A stretch of DNA of 53,437 nt from Clostridiaceae bacterium. GTDB taxonomy: Bacteria > Bacillota > Clostridia > Lachnospirales > Lachnospiraceae. The first letter of the stretch is position 1, and each line of letters begins with the position of its first letter. Where the stretch lies: contig CABIYE010000016.1 of assembly GCA_902362865.1 (NCBI GenBank), forward strand, positions 14,255 to 67,691. Direction: 5' to 3'. Below are positions 34,998-44,776 of the stretch, one piece after another. The position numbers were made by a program, and so were the translations under genes. The notes beneath the pieces were generated by a model, which was not told the DNA's origin, did no database searches, and saw only the letters and a list, made by a program, of their open reading frames with translations.

Positions 34998-37049
34998 TTA
35001 TTCCGCCTCATTACGCGGTGTAGGTGCAATCTCTTCCGTGGTAATTTCAACACCTCTGCTTACATAAAGGACAATACCTGTATCCTTGCTCACAGTCTCG
35101 CCTATACCCGGATCACAGCTAATTACGCACCCCTCCGGGACATCGGCGTTGTCCTCATAGATAACATCTGATACATACAGTCCTTCGGCGCTGATCTTCT
35201 CTTTCGCCCCATCAACCGTATATCCAGCCACATCCGGTACGGCAATCGGTTTATTTCCAAGACTGACAACCAGGTCTACACTGGTATTTTCCTCTACCTT
35301 CTCACCGACGGCTACGGACTGAGAAATGACCAGTCCTGCTTCATAATCATCACTGTACTCTGTCGTCACATTGCCCGCCTTCAGCTTAGCAGACGTAAGC
35401 TCACTTTTAGCATCATTCTCGGACTTTCCTCTGACATCCGGCACTGAAACTTTATCCGGCTTTTTCGGTCCCTTGCTGACCTGCATCACGATTTCCGTAT
35501 CCTTCGTGCCTTTGGCTCCTGCCGCCGGAGTTGTCCCGATAACCGTCCCCTGCTCTGAATCATTATACACCGCCTCTGACGTAATCTTCTGGAACCCTTC
35601 GTCATTCAAGGCCTTCATCGCATCGCTCTCATTCATTCCCGCCACATTCGGTACGGTAAGCACCTCTTGCTCTCCTTCTACCAGCTTCGAACTAATAATC
35701 AATTCAATCTGCGTATGCTTAGCAACCTTCTCACCACTTTCCGGAGACTGCTCCATTACAGTTCCCGCCTCATATTCCGTTGATTCCTTTTCAGTTCCCA
35801 GTTTATACCCCAAACCTGCTTTATTTAAGATATCAATTGCTTCTTCCTTCGTCTTACCCACTACATTCGGCACTTTAACCTTTTCGTCCGATGTCTCCGT
35901 ATCTGTGCTGGGTCCAAACTGGAAGATACCTGACGCCCTGCCAACCACAACGGCAAGCACGATAATCACAATGACTGCCACCGCAACGGTAAGGATTTTC
36001 ATGACTTTATTCATGCGGGGATTCACTTCATCGCTTCCATGCTCCCGTCCGCCGTATTCATCCTCTTCTTCGTCATCATCGTCGTCATCATCATCGTCAT
36101 ATTCGTCATCGTCGTCATCATAATCTTCGTCTTCATCCTCATACGCGCTGCGGATATTGTCCAACTCATCTTCCGTAATAATGACCGTATCCGCATTTTG
36201 CTGTGGGATCAGCTTTACAAAATCCCCCTCCGGATCTACAAGAGAATGTTTCAAATCCTGAATCAATTCCTTCGTTGATGCGTAGCGCCGCTCAGAATTC
36301 TTCTGTGTACACTTCAAAATAATCTGCTCTAAACTATATGGAATATCCGGCACCAGCTCAGAAGGCGGCGTAATCTCTTCCTGCAGGTGCTTTAACGCCA
36401 CTTCTACCGTAGATTTCCCGTCAAAAGGCACATGTCCCGTCACCATCTCATACAAAGTAATTCCCACAGAATAAATGTCGCTCTTAGCATCTACATAGCC
36501 GCCTCTCGCCTGCTCCGGCGATGTATAATGAACAGAACCCATGGCCGCCATGGTTACTGTATTAGACGTAGTCGCTTTGGCAATGCCAAAATCCGTTACT
36601 TTTACCTTGCCGTCGTTAGAAATAATTACATTTTGAGGCTTAATATCACGGTGAATAATATTTCTCTCATGTGCAGCTTCGATTCCATTGCACATCTGAA
36701 TCGCAATACTGATAACCTCTCTCGCCGACAGCCTTTTCTTTCTCTCAATATATTCTTTTAATGTTACCCCTTCCACAAGCTCCATAACCATGTAATACAG
36801 TCCGCGGTCTTCTCCTACATCGTACACATTTACAATGTTGGGATTCAAAAGACCTGCCGCCGCCTGTGCCTCGGAGCGGAATTTCTTTACAAATGTCTCG
36901 TCTTCTCTTAATTCTTTCTTTAATACCTTAATCGCAACAAAGCGGTTCAGCATAACATCCTTTCCTTTGTAAACATCTGCCATTCCGCCTGCGCCTATTT
37001 TACTTAATACCTCATACCTTTTTCCCAGAAAAATTCCACTTTTTACCAT
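34998..37049 (-). CDS. prkC: PASTA-domain Ser/Thr protein kinase
   Basis: Membrane kinase sensing cell-wall fragments. 683 residues: kinase domain about 10-270 (GAGGMADVYKG, HRDIKPQNV, VTDFGIAKA), an unusually acidic juxtamembrane stretch of Asp/Glu at about 303-333, a transmembrane helix about 348-372 (LTVAVAVIVIIVLAVVVG), then four PASTA repeats (starting VPNVVGKTKEEA, VPNVAGMNESDA, VPDVRGKSENDA, VPDVAGYTVDGA) outside. The start overlaps the prpC stop by 7 nt, so kinase and phosphatase are coupled. Confidence 0.95.
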   Translation of the reverse strand: MVKSGIFLGKRYEVLSKIGAGGMADVYKGKDVMLNRFVAIKVLKKELREDETFVKKFRSEAQAAAGLLNPNIVNVYDVGEDRGLYYMVMELVEGVTLKEYIERKKRLSAREVISIAIQMCNGIEAAHERNIIHRDIKPQNVIISNDGKVKVTDFGIAKATTSNTVTMAAMGSVHYTSPEQARGGYVDAKSDIYSVGITLYEMVTGHVPFDGKSTVEVALKHLQEEITPPSELVPDIPYSLEQIILKCTQKNSERRYASTKELIQDLKHSLVDPEGDFVKLIPQQNADTVIITEDELDNIRSAYEDEDEDYDDDDDEYDDDDDDDDDEEEDEYGGREHGSDEVNPRMNKVMKILTVAVAVIVIIVLAVVVGRASGIFQFGPSTDTETSDEKVKVPNVVGKTKEEAIDILNKAGLGYKLGTEKESTEYEAGTVMEQSPESGEKVAKHTQIELIISSKLVEGEQEVLTVPNVAGMNESDAMKALNDEGFQKITSEAVYNDSEQGTVIGTTPAAGAKGTKDTEIVMQVSKGPKKPDKVSVPDVRGKSENDAKSELTSAKLKAGNVTTEYSDDYEAGLVISQSVAVGEKVEENTSVDLVVSLGNKPIAVPDVAGYTVDGAKEKISAEGLYVSDVIYEDNADVPEGCVISCDPGIGETVSKDTGIVLYVSRGVEITTEEIAPTPRNEAE

Positions 37050-37786
37050 ATACTCACCTCACCGGCAACCGGTTCCGCCAGCACAACGCCTATATTGTCC
37101 CGGCCGCCATTGTAGTTTGCCCGGTCAATCAACAGATTCACCGCTTCTACAATATCCCTTGCTCCTTTCACCAGCCCAAACATATCCTCATCTTCTACCA
37201 TGTTACTGAGTCCATCCGTACACATCAGAATAACGTCCCCCCTTTTTAGACGATATTCATAAAAATCAGCTTCTGCCTCTTCCTTCACGCCCATTGCGCG
37301 TGTGATGATATTTTTATCCGGATGATTTCTTGCGTCCTCTGCCCGGATTCCTCCGAGTCTGACCATTTCTTCCACCAGAGAATGATCCTTAGACAACTGC
37401 TTAATCTTATTATCAATCAAATACAGCCTGCTGTCGCCGATATTAGCAAAATGCAGTGTATTCCCTATGACTGTTGCCACTACCAGAGTTGTTCCCATAC
37501 CTTCCAGCTTTATATCCGAAGATGCGGCCTCAATCAACTTCCGGTTCGCCGTATCGATGCATTTCTTTAAAATCTGCTCCGGCTTACCCTCTTCACTCGC
37601 CATAAGCTCTTCCTTCAAAACTTCTACTGTATATTTCGACGCAAAATCTCCTGCCTTATGTCCCCCCATGCCATCTGCTACTACCAACAGGTTCGGAAAT
37701 GGACCGATTTTCTGATCCGTAGCAAATACATAATCCTGATTGACTTCCCGTTTTCTTCCGACATCAGTCATTGCATAAATTTTCAT
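37043..37786 (-). CDS. prpC: PP2C-type protein phosphatase
   Basis: Mn2+-dependent phosphatase that reverses PrkC phosphorylation. About 247 residues from ATG 37786, preceded by AAGGAG and giving the conserved MKIYAMTDVGRKREVNQDYV. Metal-binding motifs VVADGMGGHKAG, ANIGDSRLYL, CTDGLSNMV and GGRDNIGVV are present. The start lies 23 nt inside rlmN; the end overlaps prkC. Confidence 0.94.
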   Translation of the reverse strand: MKIYAMTDVGRKREVNQDYVFATDQKIGPFPNLLVVADGMGGHKAGDFASKYTVEVLKEELMASEEGKPEQILKKCIDTANRKLIEAASSDIKLEGMGTTLVVATVIGNTLHFANIGDSRLYLIDNKIKQLSKDHSLVEEMVRLGGIRAEDARNHPDKNIITRAMGVKEEAEADFYEYRLKRGDVILMCTDGLSNMVEDEDMFGLVKGARDIVEAVNLLIDRANYNGGRDNIGVVLAEPVAGEVSIW

Positions 37787-38834
37787 GCGCTTCTCCTTCT
37801 TTGGCTGACACATACCGCCGCCGCAATTGTCCACAGGCTCCATCAATATCGGAACCTCTTTCCTTTCTTATTGTAACATTTATTCCATTTCTTTCAAGAT
37901 TATTTTCAAAATCCAATGCATTTTTACGGCTTGGTTTGCGAAATTCTCTCTCTTTAATCGGATTTACCGGTATCAGATTCAGGTGACAACTGCGTTTTTT
38001 CAAAATCTCTGTCAATTCCCGGACATCCTCCGGTGTATCGTTGAGACCTTCCACTAAACTGTATTCAAAGGTAATTCTTCTTCCAGTCTTCCCAAAATAA
38101 ACATCACATGCATCCAAGACTTCGTCGAGGCTATATTTATTCGCTATAGGCATCAGCCTCTTTCGCTTCTCCTGACTGGACCCATGGAGGGAAAGCGCCA
38201 ATGTAATCTGAAGTTTTTCTTCTGCCAGACGGTACATATTCGGCACAATCCCGCAGGTGGAAGCAGTAATATTACGCTGGCTGATATGCAATCCATGTTC
38301 ATCACTTATCATATGTATAAAATTCAGAAAGTTATCATAATTATCCAGCGGCTCACCCGTTCCCATCACTACAATATTCGATACTCGCTCTCCGCTGATT
38401 TTCTGAATTTGATAGACCTGCCCCAGCATCTCGGATGTGGTAAGATTCCGCACCAACCCTCCAATTGTAGACGCGCAGAAACGGCATCCCATTCTGCACC
38501 CCACCTGAGATGAAATACAGACAGAATTGCCGTAATTATATTTCATCAGGACGCTCTCCACCACATTCCCGTCGCAAAGCCCAAACAGGAATTTCTCCGT
38601 AGGATCCTCTCGGGAAACCTGACGTTCCAGCATGGATACCTTTCGTATCTCATATCGTTCGGAAAGTTTCTGCCGCAGACTTTTGGACAGATTCGTCATC
38701 TCATCAAAGCTTTCCGCAAGCTTCACGTGCAGCCATTCATAAATCTGCCTGCCCCGGAACGCCTTTTCGCCGATGGATTCCATCTCTCTTTGCAATTGCT
38801 CAAATGTATAAGAACGTATATCTTTCTTCTCCAT
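37764..38834 (-). CDS. rlmN: 23S rRNA (A2503-C2)/tRNA (A37) methyltransferase
   Basis: Radical-SAM methyltransferase. 356 residues; the 4Fe-4S motif CRMGCRFCAST (CxxxCxxC), the GMGEPL-like VVMGTGEPLDNYDN, and the C-terminal catalytic cysteine in GSDIDGACGQLRR. AAAGGA lies 7 nt before ATG 38834. Situated between rsmB and prpC in the usual Firmicutes order. Confidence 0.95.
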   Translation of the reverse strand: MEKKDIRSYTFEQLQREMESIGEKAFRGRQIYEWLHVKLAESFDEMTNLSKSLRQKLSERYEIRKVSMLERQVSREDPTEKFLFGLCDGNVVESVLMKYNYGNSVCISSQVGCRMGCRFCASTIGGLVRNLTTSEMLGQVYQIQKISGERVSNIVVMGTGEPLDNYDNFLNFIHMISDEHGLHISQRNITASTCGIVPNMYRLAEEKLQITLALSLHGSSQEKRKRLMPIANKYSLDEVLDACDVYFGKTGRRITFEYSLVEGLNDTPEDVRELTEILKKRSCHLNLIPVNPIKEREFRKPSRKNALDFENNLERNGINVTIRKERGSDIDGACGQLRRRYVSAKEGEAHENLCND

Positions 38835-38837
38835 CCG

Positions 38838-40139
38838 TTATTCCTTTCTGTCAAACTGCGCAAGATAAAACCCATCGCAGGGATCTACCCCGGGAAGCAT
38901 CTGCCTCTGCCTTTTCAACTCGAACTGTGGGTACTCTGCCGCAAACCAGGCCGCATTTTCCTCGTTCTCTCCCCGATGAATGGTACAGGTACTATAGATA
39001 AGCTTTCCCCCCGGCTTTACATAAGCCTGGACTGTAGAGAGGATTTCTCTCTGCAGTTTTATCAGTTTTTTCTGGGTCTCTTCCGTCATTTTGTATTTCA
39101 AATCCGTCTTCCTGCCCAGAACTCCCAGCCCGGAGCAGGGAAGGTCGGCAATCACAATATCTGCTTTTCCCACTGCATTTTCATCTAAAACGAGCGCGTC
39201 CCACCGGACTGCCCGGATATTAGCGGCGTCGGTACGGCGGATATTTTCCTGAATCAGGTTCACCTTATAATCCGTCAGATCCCTTGCCTCCACGCACCCG
39301 CTCCCGGCAAGCTTATCTGCCAGATGGAGCGCTTTGCCGCCGGGCGCAGCACACACATCTATAATATAATCCCCTTCCTGCGGACCCGCCCATTCCGCCA
39401 CCAACATGGAGCTTACATCCTGCACCTGGAAATCCCCCTGTCGGAAGCTTGGAAGCGCCTCCAGATAATCATAGCCGGATATCCACAGCGCATATGGCAG
39501 AAGTGTCTGCCTTTCTGCCCGCACTCCTTCTCTTTCCAGTTTCTGTATCAACTCTTCCGGGCTGATCCGGTTCAGATTGCAGCGGACAGACGTAGGCTTT
39601 TCTTTCAAAAAGTCCTGCAGCATCTTCTCCACCGTATCTTCCTCATAGGAAGAAAGCCACTGTTTTACAATCCACTCCGGCATAGAGTAAGTCACGGAAA
39701 GCCACTCTATTGTATCTTTCCTGTCAGGCATGGAAAGATTGTCCAGATTACGCGCTATATTCCGGAGCACTCCATTCACAAACCCCTTCAGATTCCGGAA
39801 TCCCTTCTTACCTGCCAATTTCACTGCTTCATTGCAGACAGCAGAATCAGGAACGCTGTCCATATACTTCATCTGATAGACCGCGCTCCTTAAAATTGTC
39901 CGTATAACCGGCTTCATTTTATTTACTTTTACTTTGGAAAACTGGTTAATAATATAATCAATCTCTATCATCCGCTCCAGTGTTCCTTCCGTTATCCTGG
40001 TAAGGAAGGCACGCTCCTGCTTTGTAAGGAACTGGTACTTTTCAAGCACATTCCGAAGAACAATGTGGCTGTATTCCCCGTCCCTGGTTACAGAAAGCAA
40101 TACCTCCATAGCCAGTTCTCTCATATCAACCGCCGCCAT
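38838..40139 (-). CDS. rsmB: 16S rRNA (cytosine-967-C5)-methyltransferase
   Basis: 433 residues: N-terminal NusB-like RNA-binding domain (MRELAMEVLLSVTRDGEYSH, residues about 6-140) and a Rossmann methyltransferase domain with CAAPGGKALHLADKL, the catalytic cysteine in DLPCSGLGVLGRK and the second in YSTCTIHRGENE. AAGGAG lies about 10 nt upstream. Confidence 0.95.
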   Translation of the reverse strand: MAAVDMRELAMEVLLSVTRDGEYSHIVLRNVLEKYQFLTKQERAFLTRITEGTLERMIEIDYIINQFSKVKVNKMKPVIRTILRSAVYQMKYMDSVPDSAVCNEAVKLAGKKGFRNLKGFVNGVLRNIARNLDNLSMPDRKDTIEWLSVTYSMPEWIVKQWLSSYEEDTVEKMLQDFLKEKPTSVRCNLNRISPEELIQKLEREGVRAERQTLLPYALWISGYDYLEALPSFRQGDFQVQDVSSMLVAEWAGPQEGDYIIDVCAAPGGKALHLADKLAGSGCVEARDLTDYKVNLIQENIRRTDAANIRAVRWDALVLDENAVGKADIVIADLPCSGLGVLGRKTDLKYKMTEETQKKLIKLQREILSTVQAYVKPGGKLIYSTCTIHRGENEENAAWFAAEYPQFELKRQRQMLPGVDPCDGFYLAQFDRKE

Positions 40140-40159
40140 AGGGAGAGTTCTCCTTCTTA

Positions 40160-40864
40160 TCAGTCATTTCTTCTATTCGCAAGCAGGACAATCCTGAGAA
40201 GCTGCAAGATTGCAGATGCAGCTCCCGCCACATAAGTAAGAGCCGCTGCTGTCAGCACCTTTCTTGCCGCACTTAGTTCATCTCCATAGAGCATCCCAGT
40301 ATCTCCTAACACCTGCATAGCACGACGGGAAGCATTAAATTCCACCGGAAGCGTTACAATCTGAAACAGAACCGCCAGTGAAAATGCCAGAATTCCAAGA
40401 TTCAATAAAAATGCAGATGTTTCTCCTGAAAAAAGAAATCCTAATAAAATAAGCGGCCAGGCTATCGTACTTCCGAAATTCGCCACAGGAACCAACGCAC
40501 TTCTGAAACTAAGCGGAGCATAACCTCTGGCATGCTGAATAGCATGTCCGCATTCATGGGCAGCAACACCGATTGCCGCCACAGACTGTGAGCCATAGGT
40601 CGCATCGGATAATCTTAACACCTTGCTTCTCGGATCAAAATGATCTGTTAAATTGCCGGATACATGCTCTACCCGCACATCGTAGATGCCCGCGCTCTGC
40701 AGTACCCTCTCTGCCGCCTCTCTTCCCGTCATTCCCGAATAACTTCTGACTTTGGAATATTTATTAAATGTAGCGTTCATACTTGCCGATGCAATCAGAC
40801 AGATAATCACACCTATCAAAACCAGAATGTACGTGGGATCAAAGTAAAAATATGGATATATCAT
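40160..40864 (-). CDS. Membrane zinc metallopeptidase, YugP-like
   Basis: About 234 residues. N-terminal membrane helix (YILVLIGVIICLIASASM), the zinc motif AAHECGHAIQHARGY near residues 112-126, and two to three further helices (STIAWPLILLGFLF and the Ala/Leu-rich C terminus). This matches the neutral zinc peptidase family that includes YugP; substrate unknown. ATG 40864 is chosen over 40870 because GGAGG abuts the first ATG and is 6 nt from the second. Confidence 0.88.
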   Translation of the reverse strand: MIYPYFYFDPTYILVLIGVIICLIASASMNATFNKYSKVRSYSGMTGREAAERVLQSAGIYDVRVEHVSGNLTDHFDPRSKVLRLSDATYGSQSVAAIGVAAHECGHAIQHARGYAPLSFRSALVPVANFGSTIAWPLILLGFLFSGETSAFLLNLGILAFSLAVLFQIVTLPVEFNASRRAMQVLGDTGMLYGDELSAARKVLTAAALTYVAGAASAILQLLRIVLLANRRND

Positions 40865-40900
40865 AACCATCCTCCTATCCTTTTTCCATGTATTATATAC

Positions 40901-40927
40901 GAAAAACAGGCAGGAAACCTGTTTTTC
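40901..40927 (-). terminator. Terminator-like hairpin after fmt
   Basis: Perfect 10-bp stem GAAAAACAGG / CCTGTTTTTC with a 7-nt loop; the T-run is part of the stem on either strand. It probably separates fmt from the YugP-like gene. Confidence 0.6.
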
Positions 40928-40949
40928 ATATATTTTTAATAATTTTTAC

Positions 40950-41113
40950 GTAACAGTTCAGCCATAAGTCGGATTGTGGGTGAATCATGCTTGCATGAAT
41001 GAACACACGATCCGGCTTATGAGCAGAGCGCCATTTTATGAGCAAAAACAGCTGCATAGCAGCGGAGAAGCATCGTAGATGCGTTTTGCGAATGGCGCGG
41101 TCTGAACTGTTAC
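40950..41113. repeat. Composite palindromic element, 164 bp
   Basis: A nested set of inverted repeats fills almost the whole fmt-yugP gap. Outer arms GTAACAGTTCAG (40950-40961) and CTGAACTGTTAC (41102-41113) are perfect. Arm A: CATAAGTCGGAT (40963-40974) with ATCCGGCTTATG (41010-41021), tipped by CATGC-TT-GCATG. Arm B: GCGCCATT (41028-41035) with AATGGCGC (41091-41098), then GCAAAA/TTTTGC, carrying two small hairpins GCTGC-ATA-GCAGC and GCATC-GTA-GATGC. No coding potential. It looks like a dispersed intergenic repeat or a small non-autonomous mobile element, or a structured 3' UTR of fmt. Confidence 0.8.
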
Positions 41114-41128
41114 ATTTTTTACCGGACT

Positions 41129-42058
41129 TTATTTAAACTGCGTCCCTTCTTCCAGCGTATATCCCCGCAGAAACGCACCTGTATCCATCCGTTTCTTACC
41201 CGGAATCTGCAGAGCCTTTACAACCAGCTGCCCTTTTCCTGTCTGTACGGAAAAAGAATTCTTCTGAACCGCCACCACCGTCCCCGGGGTCTGCCCGGAT
41301 TCTGCTTCTGTCACATCCGCTTCCCAGATTTTCATTGTCTTTCCATTCCAGTCCGTATATGCACTGGGCCAAGGATTCAGTCCGCGGACAAGCCGCTCAA
41401 TCGAGCAGGCAGATCTCGTCCAGTCGATTGCTCCCAGCTTTTTATCCAGCATCCGCGCATAAGCCGTCGGGCTCTCTCCCTGCTTCTCAGGCACAAGCCT
41501 TCCCGCCTCCAGTTCCTTTAAAGTCCTGACACAAAGCTTGGCCCCTGCTGACGCCAGCTTATCATGAAGGCTTCCCCCTGTCTCTTTTTCATCCAGTGCA
41601 ACCTCTGTCTTAAGCAGCATATCACCCGTGTCCAGCCCTTCATCCATCTGCATGGTTGTAACACCGGATACAGGCTCTCCGTCAATAACGGCCCATTGAA
41701 TCGGCGCCGCCCCTCTATATTTGGGAAGAAGAGAAGCGTGTACATTAATGCAGCCATAGGGAGTCATCTCCAGAATTTCTTTGGGCAGAATCTGTCCAAA
41801 TGCAATGACAACCATCACGTCCGCCCGGTACTTCCCCAGCTCTTCCACACATTCCGGGTCTCTTACCCTACGCGGCTGGAACACCGGAATCCCATGCGCC
41901 AGCGCCGTCTCTTTTACCGGGGAAAACTGCACTTCCTTCCCCCGTCCCTTAGGCTTATCCGGCTGCGTTACCGCAAGAACCACTTCGTGCCCCGCTTCTA
42001 TAAGCGCTTCCAGTGTTCCCACCGAAAAATCCGGCGTTCCCATGAATACAATCCTCAT
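41129..42058 (-). CDS. fmt: Methionyl-tRNA formyltransferase
   Basis: Formylates initiator Met-tRNA. 309 residues: MRIVFMGTPDFSVGTLEAL, the catalytic block NVHASLLPKYRGAAPIQWAVIDGE (Asn-His...), the TMQMDEGLDTGDML loop, and a C-terminal OB-like domain. It begins right after the def stop with no gap (TAAATG). Confidence 0.95.
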   Translation of the reverse strand: MRIVFMGTPDFSVGTLEALIEAGHEVVLAVTQPDKPKGRGKEVQFSPVKETALAHGIPVFQPRRVRDPECVEELGKYRADVMVVIAFGQILPKEILEMTPYGCINVHASLLPKYRGAAPIQWAVIDGEPVSGVTTMQMDEGLDTGDMLLKTEVALDEKETGGSLHDKLASAGAKLCVRTLKELEAGRLVPEKQGESPTAYARMLDKKLGAIDWTRSACSIERLVRGLNPWPSAYTDWNGKTMKIWEADVTEAESGQTPGTVVAVQKNSFSVQTGKGQLVVKALQIPGKKRMDTGAFLRGYTLEEGTQFK

Positions 42059-42532
42059 TTATTCATCCTCCTCATAAGAAGTCTGGTGCAGCTCTCCTTC
42101 CACAAGACTTACGTACATCTTCCCGTCCAGGTGGTCAATCTCATGGCAGAATGCCCTTGCAAGAAGCCCTTCTCCTTCCATCTCAATCTCTTCCATATCT
42201 TCATTCAACGCCCGAACCTTCACATAATTCGGACGTGTCACAATACCGGACATGCCAGGCACGCTAAGACAGCCTTCCTCTCCCGTTTGCTCTCCTGACG
42301 ACTCAACAATCACCGGATTCACCAGCACAATCGGTCCTTCTCCTACATCTATTACAACAATCCTTTTTAAAATGCCTACCTGGGGAGCCGCAAGACCTAC
42401 CCCGGCCGCCTCGTACATCGTATCAAGCATATCATTGATTAATATCTTTGTCCTAAGAGACATCTTCGTTACTTCTTTACAGTTCTTTGTGAGAACTTCA
42501 TCACCCAGCTCTCGTATTTTTCTAATTGCCAT
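42059..42532 (-). CDS. def: Peptide deformylase
   Basis: Removes the N-formyl group from new proteins. 157 residues with all three metalloenzyme motifs: GVGLAAPQVG, EEGCLSVPG and HEIDHLDG. AAGGAG lies upstream. It is in operon with priA (15 nt gap) and fmt. Confidence 0.96.
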   Translation of the reverse strand: MAIRKIRELGDEVLTKNCKEVTKMSLRTKILINDMLDTMYEAAGVGLAAPQVGILKRIVVIDVGEGPIVLVNPVIVESSGEQTGEEGCLSVPGMSGIVTRPNYVKVRALNEDMEEIEMEGEGLLARAFCHEIDHLDGKMYVSLVEGELHQTSYEEDE

Positions 42533-42547
42533 TGGTAATCCCTCTCC

Positions 42548-44776
42548 TTAAAATATATTCATTGGATTAAAATCAAACTGAACCCGCAGGGAATCAAACC
42601 CGCTGTTCACTTCAATATATTGTTCTAACCTGTCTTTTGCCTTTATAAGCATACCATATTCTTCACATTTTAGATAGAGAATCTTTCGATAAATATCATT
42701 CACTTTTCCCACACTCGGACTTGCCGGTCCAATGACTGTCAGCAAATGATTCTTATCCATCCGCTCTGCATATTTCTTCAGATAATCCGCCGCTGTCTCC
42801 AGAAGCTCTTCATCCGCCCCGGTAATCAGAACTGCCAAAAGTTCTCTTACCGGAGGATACCCCATCAGTTCCCGGTAACCGATTTCCTTTCGGTAAAACC
42901 CTTCATAATCCTGTCTTACCGCTGCCTCGATACTATAATGTTCCGGACTGTAGGTCTGTATCACTGCCTCACCCTTCTCCCTGCCTCTTCCGGCTCTTCC
43001 CACTGCCTGGGTAAGAAGCTGGAATGTCCGCTCTCCGGCACGGTAATCATCCGCATACAGGGACATATCCGCCGCAAGAACTCCTACCAGCGTTACATTT
43101 GGAAAATCATGTCCCTTCACAATCATCTGCGTTCCTACCAGAATGTCCGCTTCTTCATTTGCAAATGCCGCAAGGATTTTCTCATAACCATCCTTATTCT
43201 TCGTAGTATCCATATCCATCCGAAGAACCCGCGCGCCGGGGAACACCTTTTTCACCAGGTCTTCTACCTGCTGCGTTCCTGCCCGAAAACCACCCATATG
43301 GGGAAATCCACAGACCGGACACACTGAAACCATCGGTTTCTCATAACCACAGTAATGGCAGACCAGCTTCCCATTCTTGTGAGCAGATAATGCCACATCA
43401 CAATGCGGACATTTTTCCACATAACCGCAGGAACGGCAGGATACGAAGCCCGCATAGCCTCTTCGGTTAAGAAAAAGCATCGTCTGCTGTCCTTTTGCAA
43501 GGCGATCCGACATCAGCTCCCGCAGCCTGTCACTTAGGATGGAGCGGTTTCCGCCGGAAAGCTCTCTGCGCATATCCACTGTATACACCTCCGGCATGCA
43601 CTGCCTCTGCGCCCTGTTCTTAAGCTCCAGCAGTTTATATTCTCCCATTTCTGCACGGTAATATGCCTCCAACGACGGGGTTGCCGACCCCAGGACAACA
43701 CTTGCCCCGGAAAGCTCCGCCCTGTGGATCGCAGTCTCCCTTGCATGGTATCTTGGCGTCTGTTCGCTCTTATACGTAGGTTCATGTTCTTCATCGATTA
43801 CGATCAGTCCCAAATCGGGAAATGGAGTAAAAAGTGCAGATCGAGGACCAATCATCACATCCACATCCCCGCATTTTGCCCTTTGCATCTGATCGTACCG
43901 CTCCCCTGCTGACATACGAGAATTCATGATTGACACTCTGTCCCCGAACCTTCGGTAAAACCGCATAACCGTCTGATAAGTCAGAGAAATCTCCGGGATC
44001 AGCACGATTGCCTGCCTTCCTCTTTCTACCACTCTGGCAATCATTTCCATATAAACTTCCGTCTTTCCGCTTCCGGTAACTCCATGAACCAGATACGTAT
44101 TACGCTCTCCTGCTTCATAATCTCTGCTGAAAGTATGGATTACATTTTGCTGTTCTTCTGTATAGGACAGCTGTTTCATTCTCTCTCCCTCTGCAATCCG
44201 CGGACTCCGGAACACTCTCTCCGATTCTATTGTCAAAACGCCCTGCTCTTCCAGCGCACGGATTACAGGCGCTGTGATACTCAGATGCTTTCTCACCAGT
44301 CCGTACTCCAGCACCGGGTCATCAAGAAGCGCAGCAAGGAGCCTTGCCCTTGCCCGCTGGTTCTTATTCAGGTAAATCTCCAACTGTTTCCTGCCTTCTT
44401 CCTCATTCAAAAGAAGCCGGATCGTGCGCTTCTCCTTCTCATTTTCCCTTCGCTTAACCGGCAGCACTGTCTTCAGCGCCTGAATCATCGTTCCGCCGTA
44501 AGACTCTTTCATCCATGCAGCCAGCGCCACAAGCTGGGCTTCTATCGCCACGCCGTCCTCTGAAACACCGGCCACGGATTTTATCTTATCAGCATCATAA
44601 TCCGCTCTGTCACAAAGCCCTACCACATAGCCTTTCGTCTCTTTATTCCCTCTGCCAAAAGGTACGATTACCTCCATGCCTGTTCGCAGTGTTCCCTCCA
44701 GTTCAGGGGGAACACTATACTGAAAGATTCTGTCTAACTTTTCATGTGTAATGTCTATGATAATATTTGCGTACAT
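42548..44776 (-). CDS. priA: Primosomal protein N' (replication restart helicase PriA)
   Basis: 742 residues. Helicase motifs: Walker A GVTGSGKTEVYMEM near 232, DEEH box in LIVIDEEHEPTYKS, and a cysteine-rich zinc-binding region (CRSCGYVEKCPHCDVALS, CHYCG, CPVCG) near 430-480. The N terminus YANIIIDITHEKLDRIFQY is the 3'-end-binding domain. Its ATG lies 22 nt inside murE. Confidence 0.95.
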   Translation of the reverse strand: MYANIIIDITHEKLDRIFQYSVPPELEGTLRTGMEVIVPFGRGNKETKGYVVGLCDRADYDADKIKSVAGVSEDGVAIEAQLVALAAWMKESYGGTMIQALKTVLPVKRRENEKEKRTIRLLLNEEEGRKQLEIYLNKNQRARARLLAALLDDPVLEYGLVRKHLSITAPVIRALEEQGVLTIESERVFRSPRIAEGERMKQLSYTEEQQNVIHTFSRDYEAGERNTYLVHGVTGSGKTEVYMEMIARVVERGRQAIVLIPEISLTYQTVMRFYRRFGDRVSIMNSRMSAGERYDQMQRAKCGDVDVMIGPRSALFTPFPDLGLIVIDEEHEPTYKSEQTPRYHARETAIHRAELSGASVVLGSATPSLEAYYRAEMGEYKLLELKNRAQRQCMPEVYTVDMRRELSGGNRSILSDRLRELMSDRLAKGQQTMLFLNRRGYAGFVSCRSCGYVEKCPHCDVALSAHKNGKLVCHYCGYEKPMVSVCPVCGFPHMGGFRAGTQQVEDLVKKVFPGARVLRMDMDTTKNKDGYEKILAAFANEEADILVGTQMIVKGHDFPNVTLVGVLAADMSLYADDYRAGERTFQLLTQAVGRAGRGREKGEAVIQTYSPEHYSIEAAVRQDYEGFYRKEIGYRELMGYPPVRELLAVLITGADEELLETAADYLKKYAERMDKNHLLTVIGPASPSVGKVNDIYRKILYLKCEEYGMLIKAKDRLEQYIEVNSGFDSLRVQFDFNPMNIF

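Noticed and set aside
34366..36278. Several long plus-strand frames opposite rsgA and prkC
   Set aside because: Antisense shadows of well-supported genes; low-complexity Ser/Ile runs mirror the Asp/Glu tract of PrkC.
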